A DNA stretch of 41,772 nt. It comes from Ferrovibrio sp. GTDB lineage: Bacteria > Pseudomonadota > Alphaproteobacteria > Ferrovibrionales > Ferrovibrionaceae. A program made the translations under genes and the position numbers. The stretch spans positions 1 to 41,772 of the forward strand of contig NZ_JAGOLP010000030.1 of the NCBI RefSeq assembly GCF_017994015.1. Direction: 5' to 3'. Below the pieces are notes generated by a model. That model was not told the origin of the DNA. It ran no database searches and saw only the letters and a program-made list of their open reading frames with translations. Shown piece after piece: positions 25,280 to 35,172 of the stretch; position 1 is the first letter of the stretch; every line of letters begins with the position of its first letter.

Positions 25280-27597
25280 CCCGGGTGGTGGCGCAGCCAA
25301 TCAAGCATGACAGCGCCGACAAGCATGTGGCCGGCGCGGCGCGCTATATCGACGACCTGCCCGAGCCGGAAGGCTGCCTGCATGGCGCCTTGCATCTGGC
25401 CGGCATCACGCATGGCCGTATCCTGAGCATCGATCTCTCTGCGGCACGGGCCATGCCCGGCGTGGTGGATGCCATCACCGTGGTGGATGTGCCGGGTGAT
25501 CCCGATATCGCGCCGGTATTTCCGGGCGATCCGCTGTTGGCGCAGGGCATGGTGCAATTCCATGGCCAGCCGGTGGCGGCCATTGTAGCCCGCGACCTGC
25601 ACACGGCGCGCGCCGCGGCGCGGCTGGTGCGGGTGGAATACGAGGAATTGCCGCCCCTGCTGGCGTTGGAAGATGCCATCGCGGGTGAGCAATGGGTCGG
25701 CCAGCCGCTCACCATGCGCCAGGGCGATGCCGCAGCCGCCATTGCCGCCGCGCCGCATCGGCTGCAAGGCGAACTGCGCCTGGGCGGCCAGGATCATTTT
25801 TATCTGGAAGGGCAGATCAGCCTGGCACAGCCGCTGGAAGATGGCGATGTGCATGTCTGGTGTTCCACGCAGCATCCGTCCGAAGTGCAGAAGCTGGTGG
25901 CGCGGGTGCTGGCCCGCCCGATCCATGCCGTGACCGTGGAATGCCGGCGCATGGGCGGCGGCTTCGGCGGCAAGGAAACCCAGGCAGCGCAATTCGCCTG
26001 CCTCGCCGCTTTGTTTGCCACCCGCACGCGCCGGCCGGTGAAATTCCGCCTTGATCGCGACGAGGATATGATCACCACGGGCAAACGGCATGATTTCCTG
26101 GTGCGCTACGCTGTCGGTTTTGACGATGCCGGCCGCATCCTGGGTTATGACGTGACCCTGGCCGGGCGCGGTGGCTGCTCGGCCGATCTGACTAATGCGG
26201 TGGTGGACCGCGCCATGTTCCACGCCGATTCCAGTTATTTCCTGCCGGATGTGCGCATCACCGGGCTGCGTTGCCGCAGCAATACCGTGTCCAACACCGC
26301 GTTTCGCGGCTTTGGCGGGCCGCAGGGCATGGCCGCCACCGAATATGTGGTGGATCATATCGCGCGCCATCTCGGCCTTGATGCGCTAGATGTGCGGCTG
26401 GCCAACCTCTATGGCGAAACCGGGCGCAACATCACGCCCTATGGCCAGACCATCACCGACAACATCCTGCCCGATCTGATTCCGCAACTGGTGGAGAGCG
26501 CGGATTATCGCCGTCGCCGCGCCGAGATCGATGCCTTCAATGCCGCCAACACCCATTTCAAGAAGGGGCTGGCGCTGGTGCCGGTGAAATTCGGCATTTC
26601 CTTCACCACCAGTTTTCTCAATCAGGCCGGCGCGCTTGTGCTGATCTACGAGGATGGTTCGGTGCAGCTCAATCATGGTGGCACCGAGATGGGGCAGGGC
26701 CTCTATATCAAGGTGGCGCAGGTGGTGGCCGAAGTGCTGGGGATCGCGCCGGAAACCGTGCGCATCACGGCCACGCGCACCGACAAGGTGCCGAACACAT
26801 CCGCCACCGCTGCTTCATCCGGCGCCGACCTCAATGGCAAGGCGGCGGAAAATGCCGCGCTGATCCTGCGCCAGCGGCTGGCCGAGGTGGCGGCAGAATT
26901 ATTCGGCGCGCCTGTGGCGGAAGTGGTTTTTGCCGAGGGAATGGTCAGCGGCGGCGGCAAGACCGCGCCGTTTGCCGAGATTGTGCACCAGGCCTATCTG
27001 CGCCGCGTGCCGCTCTCTGCCAATGGCTTCTATGCCACGCCGGGCCTGAGTTTTGATCGCACCACCGCCACCGGCACGCCGTTTTACTATTTCGCCTATG
27101 GTGTGGCGGCCACCGAAGCGCTGATCGATACATTGACCGGCGAATATCGCTTTCCGCGTGCCGACCTGCTGCATGATTGCGGCAATTCGCTCAATCCGGC
27201 GATTGATCGTGGCCAGGTGGAGGGCGGCTATCTGCAAGGCCTGGGCTGGCTCACCATGGAGGAATTGTGGTGGGATGCGGCGGGCCGGCTGCGCACCCAT
27301 GCGCCCAGCACCTACAAGATTCCCACCGCGCGCGACCTGCCGGCGGATTTCCGCGTTGAATTGCTGCGCGGCCGCGCCAATCCGGCCGATACGATCTTCC
27401 GTTCCAAGGCGGTGGGCGAACCGCCCTTCTTGCTCGGTGTTTCGGCCTGGCTGGCGCTCAAGGATGCAGTGGCCGCTGTGGCCGGGCATAAGCTGGTGCC
27501 GGAACTGGATGCGCCGGCCACGCCCGAGCGCGTGCTGTTTGCGGTGCAGGACATGCTGAAGCGCAAGGCGGCAGCGGCCAAGGTGCCGGTGGCATGA
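25276..27597 (+). CDS. xdhB: Xanthine dehydrogenase molybdenum-binding subunit
   Basis: A 773-residue catalytic subunit that binds the molybdopterin cofactor. Recognisable elements are the N-terminal segment DSADKHVAGAARYIDDLPEP, the molybdopterin loop GGGFGGKETQAAQFACLAAL, the substrate-channel segment NTAFRGFGGPQGMAATEYVV, the GTEMGQGLYIKVAQV motif, and the catalytic glutamate in KAVGEPPFLLG near residue 717. Arg in AFRGFGG corresponds to the substrate-positioning Arg of xanthine oxidoreductases. Length fits bacterial XdhB (about 760-790). It is flanked by ATGA overlaps with xdhA and xdhC. Confidence 0.95.
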   Translation: MTRVVAQPIKHDSADKHVAGAARYIDDLPEPEGCLHGALHLAGITHGRILSIDLSAARAMPGVVDAITVVDVPGDPDIAPVFPGDPLLAQGMVQFHGQPVAAIVARDLHTARAAARLVRVEYEELPPLLALEDAIAGEQWVGQPLTMRQGDAAAAIAAAPHRLQGELRLGGQDHFYLEGQISLAQPLEDGDVHVWCSTQHPSEVQKLVARVLARPIHAVTVECRRMGGGFGGKETQAAQFACLAALFATRTRRPVKFRLDRDEDMITTGKRHDFLVRYAVGFDDAGRILGYDVTLAGRGGCSADLTNAVVDRAMFHADSSYFLPDVRITGLRCRSNTVSNTAFRGFGGPQGMAATEYVVDHIARHLGLDALDVRLANLYGETGRNITPYGQTITDNILPDLIPQLVESADYRRRRAEIDAFNAANTHFKKGLALVPVKFGISFTTSFLNQAGALVLIYEDGSVQLNHGGTEMGQGLYIKVAQVVAEVLGIAPETVRITATRTDKVPNTSATAASSGADLNGKAAENAALILRQRLAEVAAELFGAPVAEVVFAEGMVSGGGKTAPFAEIVHQAYLRRVPLSANGFYATPGLSFDRTTATGTPFYYFAYGVAATEALIDTLTGEYRFPRADLLHDCGNSLNPAIDRGQVEGGYLQGLGWLTMEELWWDAAGRLRTHAPSTYKIPTARDLPADFRVELLRGRANPADTIFRSKAVGEPPFLLGVSAWLALKDAVAAVAGHKLVPELDAPATPERVLFAVQDMLKRKAAAAKVPVA

Positions 27598-28391
27598 GCG
27601 ACTGGCTGGATCGCCTCGCCACCCTGGAGCAGCTTGGCGTGGCCGCCGTGCTGGTGACTGTGGCGGCAGTGGATGGCTCGGCGCCGCGCGAGGCCGGCGC
27701 CAAGATGGTGGTGACGGCTGCCGACAGCAGCGGCAGCATCGGCGGCGGCGAACTGGAATTCCAGGCCATCCGCATTGCCCGGCAAATGCTGCGTGGCCAG
27801 GCCGGCCCCAGCCTACGGCGTTTTCCGCTTGGCCCCAGCCTGGGGCAATGCTGCGGCGGCCATGTCACGCTGCTGTTCGAGCCGCGCCGGGCCGAGAACT
27901 TCACCCTGGCTTTATTCGGTGCCGGCCATGTCGGCCGTGCCCTGGTCAGCATTCTCGGCACATTGCCCTGCCGGGTGCGCTGGATCGATCCGCGCCCCGA
28001 TGCCTTCCCCGATCACGTGCCGCCGAATGTGACGGTGGAGGTGAGCCCGGCGCCGGAACGCGAGGTGGCCGGCCTGCCCGATGGCGCCTGGCTGCTGGTG
28101 ATGACGCATAACCACGCGCTTGATCTCGGCATCGTGGCGCGCGCATTGCAGGAAAACCGCTTTGCCTATATTGGCCTGATCGGTTCCGCCACCAAGCGCG
28201 CCCGATTCGAGAAGCGCTTCCGCGACCTGGGCATCGCCGAGGAGCGCATTGCCGGCCTGGTCTGCCCGATCGGCATCAAGGGCATCGAGGGCAAACAGCC
28301 GGGCGAAATTGCCATTGCCGCCGCCGCCGATATCCTGCGCCGCCGCGAAGCCGTGCTCGCCGGCCTGCCGCTGGAAGAGGCCGAGGTTTAG
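27594..28391 (+). CDS. xdhC: Xanthine dehydrogenase accessory factor XdhC
   Basis: A 265-residue chaperone that binds molybdenum cofactor, promotes its sulfuration and inserts it into XdhB. The N-terminal XdhC/CoxI domain contains VTVAAVDGSAPREAGAKMVV and a Cys in GPSLGQCCGGHVTLLFEP. The C-terminal Rossmann domain starts with LALFGAGHVGRALVSILG and includes YIGLIGSATKRARFEKRFRD. It starts with an ATGA overlap on xdhB, and its TAG stop overlaps the hydrolase stop on the other strand by 4 bp. It closes the ABC-xdh transcription unit. Confidence 0.93.
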   Translation: MSDWLDRLATLEQLGVAAVLVTVAAVDGSAPREAGAKMVVTAADSSGSIGGGELEFQAIRIARQMLRGQAGPSLRRFPLGPSLGQCCGGHVTLLFEPRRAENFTLALFGAGHVGRALVSILGTLPCRVRWIDPRPDAFPDHVPPNVTVEVSPAPEREVAGLPDGAWLLVMTHNHALDLGIVARALQENRFAYIGLIGSATKRARFEKRFRDLGIAEERIAGLVCPIGIKGIEGKQPGEIAIAAAADILRRREAVLAGLPLEEAEV

Positions 28392-29353
28392 CGCACCGCC
28401 TGTTCGCTCAACTGGGCGATGGCTGCCAGCACCTCAGTCGGGCGGCTGAAATGCAGCGGGTGGCCGCCGCCCTTCACCTCGATCAATGTTGCATTCGGCA
28501 CTTGCCGCGCCAGGGCATGGGCGTGGATTTGCGGCGAGGTTGAATTGTCGCGGTCGCTGACCAGGATCAGCAAGGGCGGCTTGAGCTTGCTGTAATGCAA
28601 TGCCTGCTCGGCAAGAAATGGTTTCAGGCTGCGGATATCCTCGGCATTGGCGGCATAGGTGGCGGGGCGCACAGTAAGCGCCAGCGGCACGCCGGCGAAT
28701 GCCGCCGGCACGGCTGCCGGCTCAAACACGCCGGCAGCACTTTTCTGCATCACCAGATGGCCCAGCGGGCTGACGATGCTGTGCAGCATCAATGGACCCA
28801 GCACCGGCAGGCCGGCCAGGCGATAGCTGGTATCAATCGGCGTTGGCCAGGGATGCGATGCCGGATTGATCAGCAGGATGCCGGCAACCTCGTCGGGGTA
28901 AGCCAGCGCCCAGGCCAGGGCGACGGCGCCGCCATAAGAGAAGCCGATCAGGATCGGCTTGTGCTGTAGCGCCAGGGCTTGCAGCCCGGCGCGCAGCATG
29001 ACGGCCTGCTGTGCCGGCGTGGCGGCTGCTTCGCCGCGTTCGCTATAGCCATGGCCGGGCCGGTCGATGGCGATGCTGTCATGCCGTTCGGAGGTTTGTG
29101 GCATCAGGCTGAGGCGGAAATCCTCGGCCTGGCCAAAGGCGCCATGGATAAAAACCAGCGGCGGATATTGCCCTGCTGCCTTTGGTTGTTGGCGGATGAC
29201 GTGCACCTGGCGCCCGGCGGCGCTGATGATCTGGCCGCTGGGGGGATAAGCGGCTTCGGCGCGACCGGTCAGCCAGCGGCTGGCACCGGCAAGGCCAACC
29301 AGGATCACGGCAACAGCAAACAGCATGACAAGGATGATTTTCAGCATCGGCAT
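28388..29353 (-). CDS. Membrane-anchored alpha/beta hydrolase
   Basis: A 321-residue protein from the ATG at 29353 (MPMLKIILV); longer frames reach into the divergent spacer. An N-terminal hydrophobic segment (IILVMLFAVAVILVGLAGAS) suggests an inner-membrane anchor or uncleaved signal. The alpha/beta hydrolase core has PLVFIHGAFGQ (oxyanion region), IDRPGHGYSERG, the nucleophile elbow GFSYGGAVA, the acid in LVSDRDNS, and the catalytic His in GGGHPLHFSRP. The substrate is unknown: family members include esterases, haloalkane dehalogenases and lactonases. It is divergent from the nitronate monooxygenase, and its stop overlaps the xdhC stop. Confidence 0.87.
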   Translation of the reverse strand: MPMLKIILVMLFAVAVILVGLAGASRWLTGRAEAAYPPSGQIISAAGRQVHVIRQQPKAAGQYPPLVFIHGAFGQAEDFRLSLMPQTSERHDSIAIDRPGHGYSERGEAAATPAQQAVMLRAGLQALALQHKPILIGFSYGGAVALAWALAYPDEVAGILLINPASHPWPTPIDTSYRLAGLPVLGPLMLHSIVSPLGHLVMQKSAAGVFEPAAVPAAFAGVPLALTVRPATYAANAEDIRSLKPFLAEQALHYSKLKPPLLILVSDRDNSTSPQIHAHALARQVPNATLIEVKGGGHPLHFSRPTEVLAAIAQLSEQAVR

Positions 29354-29487
29354 AGCATAGCGATATACGCGCCGATTTGTGAATTGGATGCGGGTGGCGT
29401 TGTCGCGCCGGGCCGGGTGGCGGCGTTGCGCTGGACCGGCCGCTGCCGTTAATCTCAATACCGGAAACGCAGAAACGAGGAGTTGCC

Positions 29488-30453
29488 ATGTCTGTCCCCG
29501 CCTTGCTCAAGGGCCGGCTGTCCTTGCCGGTGATCGGCTCGCCGATGTTCATCGTCTCGACCCCCGATCTGGTGATCGCCCAATGCAAGGCCGGTGTGGT
29601 CGGTTCGTTTCCGGCGCTCAATGCGCGGCCCAAGCATGTGCTGGAGGAATGGCTCACGCGCATTACCGGCGAATTGGGCGACTATGCTGCCAAGTTTCCC
29701 GACAAGCCGGTGGCGCCGTTTGCGGTCAACCAGATTGTGCATCATTCCAATGACCGCCTGATGCATGACATGGAAATCTGCGTCAAGCACAAGGTGCCGA
29801 TGATCATCACCTCGCTGCGTGCGCCCAGCGAAGTGGTGCAGGCAGCGCATAGCTATGGCGGCATTGTGATGCATGATGTGATCAATGTGCGCCATGCAAA
29901 AAAGGCGCTGGAAGCCGGCGTTGATGGCCTGATCCTGGTTTGCGCCGGGGCTGGCGGCCATGCCGGCACGCATTCACCCTTTGCATTGGTGGCCGAAGTG
30001 CGCAGCTTCTTTGATGGGCCGATTGCGCTGTCAGGCACGATCTCGAATGGCGCGCAGATTCTGGCGGCACAGGCGATGGGCGCCGATTTCGCTTATATCG
30101 GCACGCGCTTCATCGCCACCGAGGAAGCCAATGCGGTGCCGGAATACAAACAGATGCTTATCGACAGCGCGGCGGCCGATATTGTCTATACCTCGCTATT
30201 CTCCGGCGTGCATGGCAATTACCTGAAAAAAAGCGTGGCGGCCACGGGCATGGACCCGGAGAACCTGCCGGAAGCCGATAAGAGCAAGATGAATTTTGGC
30301 ACCGAAGGCGGCGGCGACAAGAAAGTGTGGCGCGATATCTGGAGCGCTGGCCAGGGTACCGGCAGCATCCAGGATGTATTGCCGGTGGCCGAGTTGGTGG
30401 CGCGGATGAAGCGCGAATATGATGCCGCCAAGGCGGCCCTGGTTGCGGCCTGA
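29488..30453 (+). CDS. Nitronate monooxygenase (NMO-like FMN enzyme)
   Basis: A 321-residue FMN-binding TIM-barrel of the NMO/2-nitropropane dioxygenase family, which oxidises toxic alkyl nitronates such as propionate 3-nitronate. Features are the N-terminal LPVIGSPMFIVSTPDLVIAQ, the phosphate/FMN segment VCAGAGGHAGTHSPFALVAE, ALSGTISNGAQILAAQAMGA and AYIGTRFIATEEA. The start is fixed by GAGGAG shortly upstream. prpE follows after 28 bp on the same strand with its own ribosome site, so the two are likely co-transcribed. Some members of the family have other roles, such as enoyl reduction, so the substrate is not certain. Confidence 0.85.
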   Translation: MSVPALLKGRLSLPVIGSPMFIVSTPDLVIAQCKAGVVGSFPALNARPKHVLEEWLTRITGELGDYAAKFPDKPVAPFAVNQIVHHSNDRLMHDMEICVKHKVPMIITSLRAPSEVVQAAHSYGGIVMHDVINVRHAKKALEAGVDGLILVCAGAGGHAGTHSPFALVAEVRSFFDGPIALSGTISNGAQILAAQAMGADFAYIGTRFIATEEANAVPEYKQMLIDSAAADIVYTSLFSGVHGNYLKKSVAATGMDPENLPEADKSKMNFGTEGGGDKKVWRDIWSAGQGTGSIQDVLPVAELVARMKREYDAAKAALVAA

Positions 30454-30481
30454 AGCGGCGCCAGTTAGCGGGAGGATAAAA

Positions 30482-32383
30482 ATGCAAGGGCTCTACAAGG
30501 CAACCTATGCCGAAGCCAAGAACGATCCGTTGGGTTACTGGCAGCGCCAGGCGGCGCGTATCGAGTGGTCGAAGCCCTGGGATCAGGTATTCGATGGCAG
30601 CAATCCGCCCTTCTATCGCTGGTATCCCGGCGCCGAGCTGAATACCTGCCATAATGCGCTGGATCGCCATGTGGCAGCAGGCCATGGCAATCGCGCCGCG
30701 CTGATCTATGACAGCCCGGTGACCAACACCATCCGCAGCTACAGCTATGCCGAATTGCGCGACAGCGTGGCCAAGCTGGCCGGCGCCATCCGCGCCCTGG
30801 GCGTGAAAAAGGGTGATCGGGTCATCATCTACATGGCGATGACGCCGGAAGCGGTGATGGCGATGCTGGCCTGTGCCCGTATCGGCGCGGTGCATTCGGT
30901 GGTGTTTGGCGGTTTTGCGCCGCGTGAATTGGCCACCCGCATCGATGATGCCAAGCCGGTGCTGATGATCGCCTCATCCTGCGGCCTGGAACCGGGCCGG
31001 GTGGTGGAATACAAGCCGCTGCTGGATCAGGCCATCGAGATCGCGACGCATAAGCCATCGGCCTGCCTGATCTATCAACGCCCGATGTGCGAAGCGCAGA
31101 TGATTGCCGGCCGCGACCATGATTTTTATGCCGCCATGGCTGCGGCAGCGCCGGTGGATTGTGTGCCGGTGGCGGCCACCGATCCGCTTTATGTGCTTTA
31201 CACCTCTGGCACCACCGGCATTCCCAAGGGCGTGGTACGGCAGAATGGCGGCCATGCTGTGGCGTTGCACTGGTCGATGGAGCATATCTATGGCGTCAAG
31301 CCCGGCGAAGTGTTCTGGGCCGCTTCGGATGTCGGCTGGGTGGTGGGGCATTCCTATATCGTTTATGCGCCGATGATTTATGGCGCCACCTCGCTGCTCT
31401 ATGAAGGCAAGCCGGTCGGCACGCCGGATGCCGGCGCCTATTGGCGCGTGATCGAGCAGCATAAGGTGGTGGCGCTGTTCACCGCGCCGACCGCTTTCCG
31501 CGCCATCAAGAAGGAAGACCCGCGCGCCGAACTGATCGGCAAATACGATCTTTCGGCTTTCCGCGCCCTGTTCCTGGCCGGCGAGCGCGCCGATCCGGAT
31601 ACAGTGCATTGGGCCGAGGATATCCTGCACAAGCCGGTGATCGACCATTGGTGGCAGACCGAAACCGGCTGGCCGGTCTCGGCCAATTTCATGGGGCTGG
31701 AATTGCTGCCGGTGAAACATGGCTCGGCCACCTGTGCGGTGCCGGGTTATGACGTGCAGGTGCTGGACGATGATGGCGTGCAGGTGCTCGAGCCGAACAC
31801 CATCGGCAATATCGCCATCAAGCTGCCGCTGCCGCCGGGCTGCCTGCCAACCCTGTGGCAGAATGACGAAGGCTTCAAGAAAAGCTACCTGGCGCGCTTC
31901 CCGGGTTATTACAATACCGGGGATGCCGGCTTCATCGATGAAGATGGCTACATCTACATCATGAGTCGCACTGACGACATCATCAATGTCGCCGGCCACC
32001 GGCTATCCACCGGCGGCATGGAGGAAGTGCTATCCAGTCATCCCGATGTTGCGGAATGTGCCGTTGTGGGGGTGGCCGATCCGCTCAAGGGCCAGGTGCC
32101 GCTTGGCTTTGTGGTGCTGAAATCCGGCACGGTGAAGGGCGAGGATCAAATCCTGCGCGAGCTGGTCGGATTGGTGCGTGAGAAGATCGGCCCGGTGGCC
32201 GCCTTCAAACAGGCTGTTGTGGTCAAGCGCCTGCCCAAGACACGCTCGGGCAAAATCCTGCGCGGCACCATGCAGAAACTGGCCGATGCCCAAGAATTCC
32301 GTATGCCGGCCACCATCGACGATCCCGCCATCCTCAGCGAGATCGAGCAGGCATTGGTGCCAATCGGTTATGCGCGGAAATAA
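30482..32383 (+). CDS. prpE: Propionyl-CoA synthetase
   Basis: A 633-residue acyl-CoA synthetase of the PrpE/ACSS3 type that activates propionate (or acetate, butyrate) with ATP and CoA. The N-terminal domain (YKATYAEAKNDPLGYWQRQA) is followed by the adenylation motifs YTSGTTGIPKGVVRQNGGHA, WWQTETGWPVSANF and YNTGDAGFIDEDGYIYIMSR. The catalytic lysine lies near the C-terminus (LPKTRSGKILRGTM). The start at 30482 follows GGGAGG. It is downstream of the nitronate monooxygenase gene and has a hairpin right after its stop. No methylcitrate or propionyl-CoA carboxylase genes are in the window. Confidence 0.93.
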   Translation: MQGLYKATYAEAKNDPLGYWQRQAARIEWSKPWDQVFDGSNPPFYRWYPGAELNTCHNALDRHVAAGHGNRAALIYDSPVTNTIRSYSYAELRDSVAKLAGAIRALGVKKGDRVIIYMAMTPEAVMAMLACARIGAVHSVVFGGFAPRELATRIDDAKPVLMIASSCGLEPGRVVEYKPLLDQAIEIATHKPSACLIYQRPMCEAQMIAGRDHDFYAAMAAAAPVDCVPVAATDPLYVLYTSGTTGIPKGVVRQNGGHAVALHWSMEHIYGVKPGEVFWAASDVGWVVGHSYIVYAPMIYGATSLLYEGKPVGTPDAGAYWRVIEQHKVVALFTAPTAFRAIKKEDPRAELIGKYDLSAFRALFLAGERADPDTVHWAEDILHKPVIDHWWQTETGWPVSANFMGLELLPVKHGSATCAVPGYDVQVLDDDGVQVLEPNTIGNIAIKLPLPPGCLPTLWQNDEGFKKSYLARFPGYYNTGDAGFIDEDGYIYIMSRTDDIINVAGHRLSTGGMEEVLSSHPDVAECAVVGVADPLKGQVPLGFVVLKSGTVKGEDQILRELVGLVREKIGPVAAFKQAVVVKRLPKTRSGKILRGTMQKLADAQEFRMPATIDDPAILSEIEQALVPIGYARK

Positions 32384-32396
32384 AGCGGGCCGTTAC

Positions 32397-32432
32397 GAAT
32401 GAGGCAGCAGGCCTATCGGCCCCGCCTCATTC
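32397..32432. terminator. Hairpin between convergent prpE and lipoprotein gene
   Basis: GAATGAGGC (32397-32405) pairs with GCCTCATTC (32424-32432), and inside the loop GGCC-TATC-GGCC can form a second stem. It sits in the 43-bp gap after prpE and includes the stop of the opposite gene, so it may terminate both strands. There is no clear T-run. Confidence 0.45.
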
Positions 32433-32828
32433 CCACTTGCGGAAAACGTCGACGAATTTTTCTTCGCCGCAAGCAATGAAATAGCCGCGTTTGACGCAGT
32501 TTTCGCTTTCGCCAAGGCTCTGGCGCACGGCCTTGAGCGCCGGCAGCATTTCATCGGCTGATTTGGTATCGCGGAAGCGGAACACTTCAGCCTCGGTGCG
32601 GGCGCCGTCATAAATCACGCCCAGGCCGCTATCGGCCAGAATCTGGGTGCGCGACTTGGGATAGGTGCGTAAGCCCTTCATGCCGCCGGTCTTGTTGATG
32701 AAACGCTCAAAATCGGAAATGCCGGTATGGCGTTTGGTCGGCGCCGATGTGTCCTCGTTGCAACCGGCAAGCAGCAGCAAGGCAAGGAGTGCGGCGGTGG
32801 TGCGGGCAGAAGATGAAATCTTGAGCAT
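32427..32828 (-). CDS. Small lipoprotein, unknown function
   Basis: A 133-residue protein from the ATG at 32828. It has a lipoprotein signal: basic start, hydrophobic LLALLLLAG and the lipobox LAGC with Cys at residue 23. The mature part (about 110 residues) is soluble and charged (GISDFERFINKTGGMKGLRT, FRFRDTKSADEMLPALKAVR), with two further cysteines near the end (ENCVKRGYFIACGEEKF). An alternative ATG at 32855 overlaps the priA stop as ATGA and would add nine residues, making the signal longer than usual. No family is recognised. Position directly after priA suggests co-transcription, though a functional link is not evident. Confidence 0.7.
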   Translation of the reverse strand: MLKISSSARTTAALLALLLLAGCNEDTSAPTKRHTGISDFERFINKTGGMKGLRTYPKSRTQILADSGLGVIYDGARTEAEVFRFRDTKSADEMLPALKAVRQSLGESENCVKRGYFIACGEEKFVDVFRKWE

Positions 32829-32851
32829 GGAGACGTTGTATAGGCGCCGGC

Positions 32852-35047
32852 TCATAAAAAGCTATATGGATCGACATCAACGCTGAGTTTTACACCTGAG
32901 GGTAGCTTTACCTTCGAGAGCCATTCTCGCAGCACGGTGGGAATATCGGTATTACGCTGGGCTTTGAGCAACAGTCTTTCGCGATGCCGGCCACGCAGGA
33001 AGGCGAGCGGTGCGGGGGCCGGGCCGAGCACACGCAGGTCGCTGTTGCCATGGCCGGGCGCCAGCCGGGCCAGGTCGCGCCCGGTCTGGGTGACCCGGGC
33101 CTGATCCGGGCCGCTGACGATCAGAGCCGCCAGACGGCCAAAGGGCGGCATGCCAGCGCGGCGGCGCTCGTCCAGTTCGGCGGCCAGGAAGCCGGCGCTG
33201 TCGCCGCGCGCCATGGCTGCCAGCACTGGATGTTCCGGCATGAAACTTTGCAGCAGCACGCGGCCGGGGCGTTCGGCGCGGCCGGCTCGGCCGGCCACCT
33301 GGGTCAGCAATTGCCAGGTGCGTTCGGCGGCACGCGGATCGCCGCCGGCCAGGCCCAGATCGGCATCGATCACACCCACCAGGGTGAGCAGCGGAAAGTG
33401 ATGCCCCTTGGCCACAATCTGGGTGCCGATCAGGATATCCACCTCGCGCCGCTCAACCCGTTCCAGCAATTCCACGATATGGCGCGGCGTGGTCATGGTG
33501 TCGGAAGCCATCACTGCAATGCGCGCTTCGGGGAAAAGTTCGGCGGCTTCCTCGGCCAGCCTTTCCACGCCCGGGCCGCAGGGTTTGAAACGGTCGGCTT
33601 CGCCGCAAGAGGGGCAGGTTTCCGGCAGCCGGGTCTGAAAGCCGCAATGATGGCATTGCAGCCGGCCTTTGGCGCGATGTTCCACCAGCCAGGCGGTGCA
33701 GTTCGGGCATTGCAGGCGATGGCCGCAGGCGCCGCACAAGGTCAGGGGTGCATAGCCGCGCCGGTTCAGGAACAACATGCCCTGTTCGCCTTGCGCCAGC
33801 GTGGTTTGCATTGCCGTTTGCAGCGCCGGGCTGATGAATCGCTGGCGCGAGATCGGCTGCTTGCGCATGTCGATGGCGGCAATCTCGGGCATGCTGGCGC
33901 CGCCATGGCGTTCGGGCAGCGGCACATGCACATAGCGCCCGCGCTTGGCGTTATGCAGGGTTTCCAGGCTTGGCGTGGCAGAGGCCAGGATCACCGGCAG
34001 GGCCTGATGCTTGGCCCGCACCACCGCCATGTCGCGCGCATTATAGATCGCGCCTTCCTCCTGCTTGTAGGAGGCATCATGCTCCTCGTCCACCACGATC
34101 AGGCCCAGATCGGCATAGGGCAGGAACAAAGCCGAGCGTGCGCCCACCACCACGCGGGCGCTGCCGGCGGCGATGGCGCGGAGGGTTTCGGCGCGGCGGC
34201 CGGGGCTGAGTTCTGAATGCCATGGCCAAGCCTGGCCGGTGAAGCGGCGCTCAAAACGATCAAGCCAGGCTTGCGTCAGAGCGATTTCCGGGATCAGCAC
34301 CAGCACCTGGCGCCCCAGCCGCAAAGCCTCGGCAACAGCCTCGAAATACACTTCGGTCTTGCCCGCGCCGGTCACGCCTTCCAGCAGCAGCACCGAGAAT
34401 TCACGCGCCGCCACTGCCGCCGCCAGTTGCTGTGCCGCTGCCGCCTGACCATCGCTCAAGGCCGGGCCGATGGCGGCGCCATCGGGCTCCTGCTTGCGGC
34501 GGTCGGATGGCACGGCACGTTGCCGCAGGGCGCCCAGATCGACCAGGCCGCGCACCACGCCGGGGCTGACCCCGGCGGCTTCGGCCAGGTCAGCTTGGCT
34601 CAGGCCGGATCGTTCGGCCGCCACGGCCAGCACACGCTGGCGGGCGGCGGAAAGCCGCAGCTCCGGCGGCAGCGGCGCGGCATCCAGCACGCTGCGGCTG
34701 GGTGGCGGACCGATCAGCGCGTCAGGCATCGGCAGGCACATGCGCAGCACGGCACCAGGCGGGTTCAGGGTGTAGCCTGCCATCCAGTCGATAAAGCGCC
34801 GCAAGGCCGGTTGCAAAGCCGGCATTTCATCATGCACAGCCATGATCGCCTTGGCCTGCTTGCCGGGCGCCAGCGGCTCGGCGGCGCCGTCCCACACCAC
34901 GCCCAGCAGGTCGCGGTTGCCCAGCGGCACACGCACCAATTGGCCCGGCACCGGCACAGGGCTGTCAGCCGGCGGCAGATAGCTGAGCGGCTGGCCCAGC
35001 GGCAGCGGCAGCAGCACACGCAGCAGATTAGGGTGAGGCGCAGACAT
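32852..35047 (-). CDS. priA: Primosomal helicase PriA
   Basis: A 731-residue 3'-5' DNA helicase that restarts stalled replication forks. The N-terminal DNA-binding domain includes [20 protein letters not shown]. The helicase core has Walker [21 protein letters not shown] and DEEH box [20 protein letters not shown]. The zinc region carries eight cysteines as [17 protein letters not shown] and CPSC. The late motif [20 protein letters not shown] is followed by [18 protein letters not shown], and the protein ends DVDPYSFL, as is usual for PriA. It is divergent from the aldolase gene with a 125-bp spacer. Confidence 0.95.
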   Translation of the reverse strand: MSAPHPNLLRVLLPLPLGQPLSYLPPADSPVPVPGQLVRVPLGNRDLLGVVWDGAAEPLAPGKQAKAIMAVHDEMPALQPALRRFIDWMAGYTLNPPGAVLRMCLPMPDALIGPPPSRSVLDAAPLPPELRLSAARQRVLAVAAERSGLSQADLAEAAGVSPGVVRGLVDLGALRQRAVPSDRRKQEPDGAAIGPALSDGQAAAAQQLAAAVAAREFSVLLLEGVTGAGKTEVYFEAVAEALRLGRQVLVLIPEIALTQAWLDRFERRFTGQAWPWHSELSPGRRAETLRAIAAGSARVVVGARSALFLPYADLGLIVVDEEHDASYKQEEGAIYNARDMAVVRAKHQALPVILASATPSLETLHNAKRGRYVHVPLPERHGGASMPEIAAIDMRKQPISRQRFISPALQTAMQTTLAQGEQGMLFLNRRGYAPLTLCGACGHRLQCPNCTAWLVEHRAKGRLQCHHCGFQTRLPETCPSCGEADRFKPCGPGVERLAEEAAELFPEARIAVMASDTMTTPRHIVELLERVERREVDILIGTQIVAKGHHFPLLTLVGVIDADLGLAGGDPRAAERTWQLLTQVAGRAGRAERPGRVLLQSFMPEHPVLAAMARGDSAGFLAAELDERRRAGMPPFGRLAALIVSGPDQARVTQTGRDLARLAPGHGNSDLRVLGPAPAPLAFLRGRHRERLLLKAQRNTDIPTVLREWLSKVKLPSGVKLSVDVDPYSFL

Positions 35048-35172
35048 TGGGCGGACAGGACCGGTTTGATCGGATATTATTAACCAACGGCTTATACCAT
35101 CCGGGCCGATGCAAGTGCCACCCAGGCGCCCACGGATTGGGGCGGTCTGGGCCAGAACGAGTTGAGAGGACC

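Noticed and set aside
32984..34216. 410-codon open frame opposite priA
   Set aside because: It is antisense to the conserved helicase and zinc motifs of PriA, has shadow-type composition and no ribosome site.
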